Of a stretch of DNA of 5,228 nucleotides, positions 1-5,195 are shown one piece after another. The first letter of the stretch is position 1; the number at the start of each line of letters is the position of its first letter. Below the pieces are notes generated by a model, which ran no database searches, was not told the DNA's origin, and worked only from the letters and a program-made list of their open reading frames with translations. The position numbers and the translations under genes are program-made. The stretch is from Clostridium sp. CAG:628 (lineage in GTDB: Bacteria; Bacillota_I; Bacilli_A; RF39; UBA660). The DNA lies in the NCBI GenBank assembly GCA_000438415.1, contig FR902238.1, forward strand, positions 4,702-9,929. Reading direction: 5' to 3'.

Positions 1-28
1 ATTAATAATAATAATTAATCTAAACATC

Positions 29-57
29 TTGAATGAGTTAAAAAAATGTAATACAAT
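29..57 (+). promoter_or_regulatory. Candidate sigma-A promoter for a short plus-strand RNA
   Basis: TTGAAT at 29-34 and TACAAT at 52-57 are separated by exactly 17 bp; they match TTGACA at four of six and TATAAT at five of six positions. The preceding 1-28 is almost pure A/T, including TAA repeats, and could act as an UP element. A start near position 64 would place two hairpins in the transcript. In DNA this AT-rich such a pair can arise by chance, so this is an inference. Confidence 0.4.
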
Positions 58-63
58 ATAAAT

Positions 64-141
64 GTAAGGAACACTCAGTTACTGAATGTCTACCTATTTG
101 TTTTATAGTGACATTTACCCTAGTGGGTAAGTGTCTGTTTT
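64..141 (+). ncRNA. Putative small RNA of about 78 nt made of two hairpins
   Basis: The limits are inferred from the promoter-like pair at 29-57 and the terminator-like hairpin ending at 141. The first hairpin is ACACTCAG (71-78), loop TTA, CTGAATGT (82-89), with one G-U pair; AGG (67-69) can also pair with CCT (93-95) across an internal loop. The second is the terminator stem at 110-135. No coding potential is seen in it. Its 3' part (115-141) is antisense to the last codons of the minus-strand small ORF, an arrangement like that of convergent type I antitoxin RNAs. Alternatively, both hairpins are the 3' end of an mRNA that starts left of the window. Confidence 0.3.
110..141 (+). terminator. 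Rho-independent terminator-like hairpin
   Basis: GACATTTACCC (110-120) and GGGTAAGTGTC (125-135) form an 11-pair stem with one G-U wobble around a TAGT loop, followed by TGTTTT (136-141). The T-rich tail is only on the plus strand; on the minus strand the stem is followed by an A-rich stretch. The minus-strand small ORF has its stop codon inside this stem. It ends either the putative small RNA or a gene left of the window. Confidence 0.65.
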
Positions 142-225
142 AATAATAACCAACATAATTGTCAGTATTATTAAAACGATAATCAATCTGTTAAGTACTT
201 TTATTATAAATTTCCTCTTCTTCAT
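115..225 (-). CDS. 36-residue hydrophobic single-span membrane peptide (candidate)
   Basis: The frame reads from ATG at 225 to TAA at 117-115. The protein begins MKKRKFIIKVLNR, a strongly basic stretch of 13 residues, continues with a transmembrane segment rich in I, L and V at about residues 14-28, and ends in the short polar tail KTDTYPLG, so N-in/C-out topology is expected. AGGAGG lies 9 bases before the ATG, one of the best ribosome sites in the window. A basic start, one span and a short tail are typical of small membrane proteins, including type I toxins. Alternatively it is the surviving N-terminus of a larger anchored protein: from memory, M23-type cell-wall peptidases of related gut bacteria start in a similar way, but no continuation is seen past the stop. 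I do not recognise a specific family. Confidence 0.45.
   Translation of the reverse strand: MKKRKFIIKVLNRLIIVLIILTIMLVIIKTDTYPLG
137..177. repeat. Perfect 12-bp inverted repeat with 17-bp spacer
   Basis: GTTTTAATAATA (137-148) is exactly complementary to TATTATTAAAAC (166-177), separated by 17 bases. It directly abuts the terminator stem and shares its T-tract. It lies inside the minus-strand small ORF, where the two arms encode VLII and VIIK, so runs of ATA/ATT/TTA codons may explain part of the symmetry. As RNA it would form a stable hairpin in the coding region; as DNA it could be a protein-binding palindrome. Confidence 0.7.
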
Positions 226-234
226 GACTACCCC

Positions 235-240
235 CCTCCT
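235..240 (-). promoter_or_regulatory. Ribosome binding site of the minus-strand small ORF
   Basis: On the minus strand AGGAGG is followed by GGGGTAGTC, nine bases, and then ATG. The purine-rich run AGGAGGGGGG is a near-perfect Shine-Dalgarno and is the main evidence that the short ORF at 225-115 is translated. Confidence 0.55.
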
Positions 241-246
241 CATTTT

Positions 247-277
247 CAACCAAGTTCCCCTGATTTACTTAAGGTTG
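247..277. other. Stem-loop in a GC-rich leader
   Basis: CAACC (247-251) pairs with GGTTG (273-277) and AAGT (252-255) with ACTT (267-270), with two bulged A residues (271-272) and an 11-base loop. It lies in the stretch 226-300, where I count 38 G/C in 75 bases in an otherwise very AT-rich region. On the minus strand it would be just upstream of the Shine-Dalgarno of the small ORF. On the plus strand the loop and 3' arm could pair instead with 322-336 (CCTGAT/ATCAGG plus TTACT/AGTAA), which would exclude this hairpin. I cannot assign it to a known riboswitch or RNA family. Confidence 0.4.
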
Positions 278-294
278 GTACGCGCTGCACTTCC

Positions 295-308
295 TGCTTG
301 AAAAAGCA
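295..308. other. Small hairpin with GAAA tetraloop
   Basis: TGCTT (295-299) and AAGCA (304-308) form a perfect 5-bp stem closed by GAAA on the plus strand, a stable GNRA tetraloop. It sits at the edge of the GC-rich stretch and next to the minus-strand -10-like box, so on the minus strand it would lie at or just before the 5' end of a leader. No T-run follows, so it is not a terminator. Confidence 0.35.
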
Positions 309-339
309 TTATAATGTAATTAGTAAGGTAATCAGGCAA
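308..339 (-). promoter_or_regulatory. Candidate minus-strand promoter for the small ORF
   Basis: On the minus strand a perfect TATAAT lies at 313-308, but without a good -35 at 17 bp. Alternatively TTGCCT (339-334) is 17 bp from CATTAT (316-311), each matching consensus at four of six positions. Either would start an RNA at about 301-304, with a leader of about 75-80 nt holding the GC-rich stem-loop and the AGGAGG site. Weak, position-based evidence. Confidence 0.3.
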
Positions 340-427
340 TAAAACAAATGAATTTTCACCACTTTTTTTAAAATTCGCAAGAATTGTAGATAACTTAAAA
401 CTTATTAACAAAAATTCCTAAAACCAG
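309..427. other. AT-rich intergenic stretch before tmk
   Basis: No coding frame with a ribosome site is seen on either strand. It holds a short hairpin, AATTC (372-376), loop GCAA (377-380), GAATT (381-385), which follows a run of seven T at 363-369 and has no T-run after it on the plus strand. It also carries the repeated word AACTTA around 392-404. Otherwise nothing is recognised. Confidence 0.4.
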
Positions 428-456
428 TAGAAAAAAATAAGTTTTTGATGTAAAAT
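428..456 (+). promoter_or_regulatory. Candidate promoter for the thymidylate kinase gene
   Basis: TAGAAA (428-433) and TAAAAT (451-456) are separated by 17 bp and match the -35 and -10 consensus at four and five of six positions. The start site would be around 463, leaving a leader of only about 14 bases that begins at the Shine-Dalgarno. A promoter further upstream remains possible. Confidence 0.35.
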
Positions 457-462
457 CATATT

Positions 463-468
463 AGGAGG
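463..468 (+). promoter_or_regulatory. Ribosome binding site of the thymidylate kinase gene
   Basis: AGGAGG at 463-468 is a full consensus Shine-Dalgarno, eight bases before the ATG at 477, and fixes that start. Confidence 0.85.
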
Positions 469-476
469 GAAATAAC

Positions 477-1151
477 ATGGGAAAAATAATTGTAATTGAA
501 GGAACTGACTGTTCAGGAAAAGAAACACAAACAAAACTTTTAAAAGAATACTTATTAAAAAATAATATGAAAGTTGCTAACTTTTGTTATCCACAATATA
601 ACACACCTACAGGAAGAATAATCGCAGGACCTCTTCTTGGAAAACCAGAGTATGGTGAGACTTGGTTTAGCGACTATGGCTCTTTAGATGGAAAGGTAGT
701 AAGTTTATATTTTGCTGCTGACCGTAGAGAGTCACTCCCAGTCCTAAATGAACTATTAAATAACAATGATATTGTAATAATTGATAGATATGTATATTCA
801 AACATGGGACATCAAGGAAGCAGACTAGATACATTTGAAGAAAGAAAAGAAATGTATAAATTCTTAGAAACTCTAGAATTTGACTTACTTGGTCTTCCAC
901 GTCCAGACTTAGTACTTTTCTTATACTTACCATACAAATATGGAATGGAAATAAGAAAGAACAGAATTGAAGCACTAGACGAAGCAGAAAAAAATGAACT
1001 TCACCAAATAAAAAGTGAAAACACTTACCTAGAACTTGCAAAACTATATAACTTTGAACAAATAAACTGTGTAGAAAATGGACTCGTTAGAACTAGGGAA
1101 GACATAAGTAAAGATGTAATATCTAAAGTAAAAAAACTAACACTAAAATAA
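477..1151 (+). CDS. tmk: Thymidylate kinase (dTMP kinase)
   Basis: A 224-residue cytoplasmic P-loop kinase expected to convert dTMP and ATP to dTDP and ADP, an essential step to dTTP. Visible motifs are the phosphate-binding loop GTDCSGKETQ (9-18), the nucleotide-monophosphate region with YFAADRRES (about 78-86), the DRY motif (103-105) in VIIDRYVYSNMGHQG, and PDLVLFLYLP (143-152), followed by a lid-like basic segment (about 159-182). Canonical bacterial enzymes have Ser/Thr after the P-loop Lys (GKTT or GKST); here it is Glu (GKET). They also usually have Asp in the LDxP strand, where this one has Tyr. From memory, a branch of clostridial Tmk proteins shares TDCSGKETQ and the SNMAHQG-type segment, so these look like clade features rather than damage. 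The length is slightly above the usual 205-215. The start is set by AGGAGG eight bases upstream. The next gene follows after 61 bp with no terminator. Confidence 0.9.
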   Translation: MGKIIVIEGTDCSGKETQTKLLKEYLLKNNMKVANFCYPQYNTPTGRIIAGPLLGKPEYGETWFSDYGSLDGKVVSLYFAADRRESLPVLNELLNNNDIVIIDRYVYSNMGHQGSRLDTFEERKEMYKFLETLEFDLLGLPRPDLVLFLYLPYKYGMEIRKNRIEALDEAEKNELHQIKSENTYLELAKLYNFEQINCVENGLVRTREDISKDVISKVKKLTLK

Positions 1152-1202
1152 ATTAACAATAATTGGTAGATTAAAAAATAATAGAAAATAAATACTATAA
1201 AT

Positions 1203-1207
1203 AGGTG
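1203..1207 (+). promoter_or_regulatory. Ribosome binding site of the 132-residue protein gene
   Basis: AGGTG at 1203-1207 lies five bases before the ATG at 1213, a moderate site. The preceding intergenic stretch (1152-1202) is A-rich and shows no terminator hairpin or convincing promoter, so readthrough from tmk is likely. Confidence 0.55.
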
Positions 1208-1212
1208 TTTAT

Positions 1213-1611
1213 ATGAAAAAAATATTATTAATTCTATCAATTTTTTTAATGCTTATTTTTACTCCAAAACTTAATGGTATTATAGAAAACGATAAATATA
1301 AAGAATCACTTTATACATTGAATTTCACTAACTTAAACTCTAAAAAACTAAATGAAATACTTCTTGACACAGAATCTATCATTGTAGAAGTAACAGTTAA
1401 CATTAAAGGTAACGAAAAAACATATAGATTCTTTTCTAGTGAAATCACTACAAACGATAAAAAAATAATTGAAAAAGTACTAAATGACATAACAAATAAA
1501 GAACTATTAACTGATATAAAACTAAATGGTATAAAAATAACTAACATTAAATTAAGAACAACTGAATATTTCTATAACATAATTAAAGAAAGAAGTAAAA
1601 AGTATGAGTAA
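1213..1611 (+). CDS. Uncharacterised N-terminally anchored or secreted protein
   Basis: This 132-residue protein is not recognised. It begins MKKILLILSIFLMLIFTPKL: two lysines and a hydrophobic stretch of about 14 residues, typical of a signal peptide or signal anchor; there is no cysteine to act as a lipobox. The rest (about 22-132) is hydrophilic and lysine/asparagine-rich, with a likely beta-alpha pattern: a strand around IIVEVTVNIKG (56-66), one around TYRFFSS (69-75), a helix around NDKKIIEKVLNDI (81-93) and a strand-rich end, so a small extracytoplasmic domain is expected. Its last 8 bp overlap the start of the membrane protein gene (ATGAGTAA), which suggests coupled translation and a shared task, perhaps as an accessory subunit of the transporter-like protein. 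Function unknown; the gene call itself is well supported by position, ribosome site and signal sequence. Confidence 0.75.
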   Translation: MKKILLILSIFLMLIFTPKLNGIIENDKYKESLYTLNFTNLNSKKLNEILLDTESIIVEVTVNIKGNEKTYRFFSSEITTNDKKIIEKVLNDITNKELLTDIKLNGIKITNIKLRTTEYFYNIIKERSKKYE

Positions 1612-2728
1612 CTTAAAAAAATATAACATCTTCACTTTTGTTACAACCTTTGCAAAACTATTAATAGAAGTTTTTATTCCTTTAATACTCTATAACATGA
1701 ACTTTACCATAAAAGAAATAATACTGTTTTTAATTATAAAACATGCTTTATGTACAATATTTCTTCCCATAACTAAATTAATTATAAAAAAGAAAAGTAC
1801 TACTTTCCTAATGATAATAAGTAGTATACTTTTTACTTTATCATATATCTATTTAAACTTTTTAACTAAAAACCTTTTTAAACTATTAATATTCACAACA
1901 CTTTTAAGTATGTACTTAACATTCTACTGGGTAGGAAGACATACCTATGCTTTATCAATAATCGAAGACAAAAAAGCCACCGACAATGTAAGCATATACA
2001 CAATATTCACCATTCTAGGAGGCTTATTTTCTACTTACATAGGTTCCATTCTCATAGAAAAAACCTCATACTTATTTCTATCTATAATTGTACTCTTCTT
2101 AATGTTAATAAGTATAATCCCTTTAACAAAAATAAAATCTAAAAAAGAGACAAACGAAATCAAACTAATTACCATAATAACCTCATTTCCAAAAAGAAAC
2201 TACATATTCACATTTCTTGATCAACTAAGATTTGTCTTAGTAACCATTTTCCCATTATATATTTATCTTAACATTAATAAAAGTTACAAATATATTGGAA
2301 TAATAAACATAGTCTCAGGTTTAGGAAGCATTATATATATTTACATACTAAAAAAATTAATGGACAAAAACAAGAGTGATTACTTATCTTCATCCCTTTT
2401 ATATTTAGCCATCACTTACACTTTAAAACTACTCACAAAAAACAACATAATATTTCTAATAATAGTATTCTTTGAAGGAATATTTAGAAGTGTAGTAGAC
2501 TTAATTACTTTAAGAAACACTTATGTTTATAGTAAAAACTATACTAGACTAAACTACACTATATTTACTGAAGGAATAAATAACATTGGAAGAGTAATTA
2601 TTCTAACATTATTTTATATAACTAATATATCTCTTGAAAAAATAATACTAATTTGTATATTAGGAATATTAATAAATATATTTATAAAATATGATGATGG
2701 AAAATATGGCTACAACAATGTTAAATAA
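1604..2728 (+). CDS. MFS-like polytopic membrane transporter, 12 predicted spans
   Basis: This 374-residue integral membrane protein has about twelve hydrophobic segments (roughly 8-30, 36-60, 66-86, 91-110, 131-150, 156-175, 201-222, 229-250, 261-277, 281-300, 319-340, 346-362) in two groups of six. They are separated by a charged cytoplasmic loop, LTKIKSKKETNEIK (174-187). That 6+6 layout is typical of the major facilitator superfamily. FYWVGRHTYALS (107-118), after the fourth span, resembles conserved loops of some MFS families, but I do not see a textbook motif A and cannot name the substrate. The ATG lies inside the end of the preceding gene and has only a weak AG-rich ribosome site (AGAAAG, AGAAG), so translation probably depends on coupling to that gene. 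The short cytoplasmic N-terminus (MSNLKKYN) supports the chosen start. A non-transport role, such as a membrane-protein assembly partner, is possible. Confidence 0.75.
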   Translation: MSNLKKYNIFTFVTTFAKLLIEVFIPLILYNMNFTIKEIILFLIIKHALCTIFLPITKLIIKKKSTTFLMIISSILFTLSYIYLNFLTKNLFKLLIFTTLLSMYLTFYWVGRHTYALSIIEDKKATDNVSIYTIFTILGGLFSTYIGSILIEKTSYLFLSIIVLFLMLISIIPLTKIKSKKETNEIKLITIITSFPKRNYIFTFLDQLRFVLVTIFPLYIYLNINKSYKYIGIINIVSGLGSIIYIYILKKLMDKNKSDYLSSSLLYLAITYTLKLLTKNNIIFLIIVFFEGIFRSVVDLITLRNTYVYSKNYTRLNYTIFTEGINNIGRVIILTLFYITNISLEKIILICILGILINIFIKYDDGKYGYNNVK

Positions 2729-2739
2729 AACCAAACCTA

Positions 2740-2768
2740 TTGTTAAAAACTAACTTTTGTGGTATCAT
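2740..2768 (+). promoter_or_regulatory. Extended -10 promoter for the GH31 gene
   Basis: TTGTTA (2740-2745), a 17-bp spacer and TATCAT (2763-2768) match consensus at four and five of six positions, and TG at 2760-2761 gives the extended form TGnTATCAT. Transcription would start near 2775, leaving a leader of about 18 bases carrying the Shine-Dalgarno. This is the best promoter in the window and suggests that the GH31 gene is expressed independently of the genes before it. Confidence 0.55.
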
Positions 2769-2780
2769 TATAACAGAATA

Positions 2781-2786
2781 GAGGAG
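2781..2786 (+). promoter_or_regulatory. Ribosome binding site of the GH31 gene
   Basis: GAGGAG at 2781-2786 is six bases from the ATG at 2793. It decides the start in favour of 2793 over the in-frame TTG at 2757, which lies between the -35 and -10 boxes and has no ribosome site. Confidence 0.8.
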
Positions 2787-2792
2787 TGTTAT

Positions 2793-5195
2793 ATGGCTAG
2801 TATAAATGAATTTTTAACAATTGATGTAACAAAAGGTGTAGCTAGACCTAATTGTATATTTAAAGGTAAAACTTATAGAATAACTATACTCTCTGATGTA
2901 TTAGTTCGTCTTGAATACAATGAAAAAGGTATATTTAATGACTATCCAACTTTATTTGCAATAAATAGAAACTTTACAGAAAAACCAAACTTTACTGTAA
3001 AAGAAGATGATAAGTTTTTGAATATAACAAATGATTACTTTATATTAGAATACTCTAAAGAAAAACCATTTGTAGCATCAAAACTAGTACCAGACTCTAA
3101 TTTAAGAATAACATTAAGACAAACAGATAAAATGTGGTATGTAAACCAACCAGAAGTAAAAAACCTAAAAGGTGCAACATATAGTTTTGACTATCCAAAA
3201 AACTTTACACTATCAAAAGGACTTTACAACTTAGATGGTTTTGCATCATTCATTGATACAAGTCGTCCAGTATTTGCAAGTGATGGTTTAATTAAAAAGA
3301 ATCCTAGTAATGGCCTAGATATATACGTGTTTTTATATAGAAACGATTTCCAAAAAGCACTTAACAGTTATTTCACACTTACTGGATATCCTCCACTTCC
3401 TCCTAGAAATGCTCTTGGTGTATGGTGGAACAAAAATGAAGACTATAATAGTAAAGATATCGAAAGCCTACTAAATAACTTCAAAAGAGAAGAAATACCA
3501 CTAAGTATACTTTTACTAGGAAACAAATGGAATAAAACATCATCTACTAATTTGACCCCAGCATACAATTTTAACAAAGAAAAATTTCCAAACATAATAA
3601 ACTTAGTAAATGAAATACATAAGTCTAATATATCACTTGGAGTAACAATAAACACAATAGAAAACTTAAACTCTTTAGATGTAGGCTATAGCACTCTAAA
3701 ACAAACACTTAACATAAAAACAGAAGAAATACCAATAAATGTTTATAACACAAACATCTTAAACACTTTCTACACCGAAACACTAGAAACATTACAAAAA
3801 GAAGGCGTAGATTTGATTAGTATAGATAATTTGGAGAAAGACACTATAAAATCCTTTGCAACAATGTACTACACTTACAAGTTTTTAGATAAAAGCACAT
3901 CTAAAAGAGGGTTAGTATTATCAAGAAACCCTAACATTTCTTCTCATAGATATCCTGCATTATATTCAGGTCACACTAACGTATCATGGAAAACTCTAAA
4001 ATATCTTCCATACTATAACATAATTAGTTCAAACTTAGGTCTAACTTGGTGGGCTCATGACATTGGAGGTTATGAAAATGGTACAGAAGACTCTGAACTT
4101 TATACAAGATTTATTGAGCTTGCAACCTATAGTCCAATATTCAAACTATCTTCAAAAGAAGGAAGATACTACAAAAGAGAACCTTGGTTATGGGATGTAA
4201 AAACAAAAGGAATAGTAAAAGAATACACTAAAACTAGACATAGATTAATCCCGTACATCTATAGTGAAGCATATAAAACTTATAAAAAAGGCCTTAACTT
4301 AATAAAACCATTATACTTTGAATACCCAGAAACTTTAGACGAACCATTATATAAAAACGAATACCACTTTGGAGAAGAATTATTTATCTCCCCAATAACT
4401 GAACAAAAAGATAAAGTAATGAATCGTGTAGTACACAGAATATTTTTACCAAATGGTATGTGGTATGACTTTAAAACTGGTAAAAAGTTTCCTGGAGGAA
4501 AAAGATATGTTACATTCTATAAAGATGAGGACTATCCAGTATATGCAAAAAGTGGTTCAATAATTCCGCTTGCTATATTAGATGAAGAAGATTTAAATAA
4601 TACTAAACCTCCAAAAAAACTAGAAATACAAGTATTCCCAGGAGTAAGTAATAACTATAATTTATATGAAGATGACGGAATATCTAACCTTTACAAAGAA
4701 GGTTACTACATATTAACAAATATTGATTATAACTATAGAAAAAACAATTACACATTGATAATAAGACCAACTGAAGGTAAAACAGGTATAATTCCTGATA
4801 AAAGAGATTATTTAATAAGATTTAGAAATACAAAACGTCCTGAATATGTAAAAGTAAATGTTGGTAAATTTGAAGTAGGATTCACTACAAGAACTGATGA
4901 AAGAGACTTTATTATAGAAATACCAGATATTCCAACAACTCAACAACTTACAATAAATTGTGGAGGAGAAGCAATAGAAATAGATGCAGTAAGACTTATT
5001 AATGAAGATATAGATCAAATAATTAGTGACTTACAAATTGAAACAAACTTAAAAGAAAAAATTGCAGACATATTATTTAGTGACGAATCAATAAGAAAGA
5101 AAAGAATATCAATAAGAAAACTGCGTGTTCATGGACTAAATAGATTATTTATTAAAATGTTCTTAAAACTACTTGAATATATAAGTGAAATTTGA
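2793..5195 (+). CDS. Glycoside hydrolase family 31 protein (alpha-glucosidase/alpha-xylosidase-like) with atypical active site
   Basis: An 800-residue protein without a signal peptide, so presumably cytoplasmic; family members cleave alpha-linked glucosides or xylosides by a retaining mechanism. Domains in order: N-terminal beta-sandwich (about 1-195); catalytic barrel (about 200-515), opening with PPLPPRNALGVWW (200-212); two C-terminal beta domains (about 516-735), including FGEELFISPIT (526-536) and KSGSIIPLA (586-594); then a basic helical tail (about 736-800). The family signature AHDIGGYENG (421-430) followed by ELYTRF (435-440) is clear. D345 in SIDNLE is the likely nucleophile. The acid/base Asp, in the WxGD...W motif of human GAA (D616), is replaced by H394 in YSGHTNVSW. 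The usual Asp-containing strand after IPLD reads IPLSILLLGNKW (235-246). From memory, a set of Bacillota GH31-like proteins shares this pattern, so it may be a distinct subgroup rather than decay. Substrate unknown. It has its own promoter, 64 bp after the transporter gene. Confidence 0.85.
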   Translation: MASINEFLTIDVTKGVARPNCIFKGKTYRITILSDVLVRLEYNEKGIFNDYPTLFAINRNFTEKPNFTVKEDDKFLNITNDYFILEYSKEKPFVASKLVPDSNLRITLRQTDKMWYVNQPEVKNLKGATYSFDYPKNFTLSKGLYNLDGFASFIDTSRPVFASDGLIKKNPSNGLDIYVFLYRNDFQKALNSYFTLTGYPPLPPRNALGVWWNKNEDYNSKDIESLLNNFKREEIPLSILLLGNKWNKTSSTNLTPAYNFNKEKFPNIINLVNEIHKSNISLGVTINTIENLNSLDVGYSTLKQTLNIKTEEIPINVYNTNILNTFYTETLETLQKEGVDLISIDNLEKDTIKSFATMYYTYKFLDKSTSKRGLVLSRNPNISSHRYPALYSGHTNVSWKTLKYLPYYNIISSNLGLTWWAHDIGGYENGTEDSELYTRFIELATYSPIFKLSSKEGRYYKREPWLWDVKTKGIVKEYTKTRHRLIPYIYSEAYKTYKKGLNLIKPLYFEYPETLDEPLYKNEYHFGEELFISPITEQKDKVMNRVVHRIFLPNGMWYDFKTGKKFPGGKRYVTFYKDEDYPVYAKSGSIIPLAILDEEDLNNTKPPKKLEIQVFPGVSNNYNLYEDDGISNLYKEGYYILTNIDYNYRKNNYTLIIRPTEGKTGIIPDKRDYLIRFRNTKRPEYVKVNVGKFEVGFTTRTDERDFIIEIPDIPTTQQLTINCGGEAIEIDAVRLINEDIDQIISDLQIETNLKEKIADILFSDESIRKKRISIRKLRVHGLNRLFIKMFLKLLEYISEI

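Noticed and set aside
137..177. Resemblance of the inverted repeat (GTTTT...AAAAC) to a type II CRISPR repeat
   Set aside because: There is only one copy, 41 bp rather than about 36, with no spacer array and no cas gene in the window.
270..295. T-box-like word AAGGTTGGTACGCG on the plus strand, followed by CTTCCT
   Set aside because: It resembles AAGGGTGGTACCGCG but has a substitution and a deletion. No specifier stem is recognisable upstream, no terminator competes with it, and the downstream gene tmk is not a usual T-box target.
281..306. GCAGGAAGTGCAGC on the minus strand, reminiscent of the SRP RNA tip (GGAA...AGCAGC)
   Set aside because: The paired arms around a GGAA tetraloop and the conserved CAGG/AGCAG internal loops of SRP RNA domain IV are absent.
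310..315. Perfect TATAAT on the plus strand upstream of tmk
   Set aside because: No acceptable -35 lies 15-19 bp upstream, and the box is 161 bp from the tmk start; the symmetric ATTATAAT more plausibly serves the minus strand, if it is used at all.
667..1041. Long open frame antisense to the thymidylate kinase gene
   Set aside because: It is a mirror of a well-supported coding gene, with a Cys/Phe/Leu-rich translation without domains; it is a composition effect. The same applies to the antisense frames under the other genes.
2742..2758. GTTA-AAAAC-TAAC hairpin followed by TTTT after the transporter gene
   Set aside because: A 4-bp AT-rich stem is too weak to call a terminator, and it overlaps the -35 box of the GH31 promoter.
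2757..2792. Alternative TTG start adding 12 residues to the GH31 protein
   Set aside because: No ribosome site precedes it and it lies inside the promoter; the ATG at 2793 has GAGGAG at six bases.
5193..5195. Possibility of Mycoplasma-type code with TGA as tryptophan
   Set aside because: Tryptophans are encoded by TGG in the genes read, and TGA ends the GH31 gene right after a natural C-terminus.
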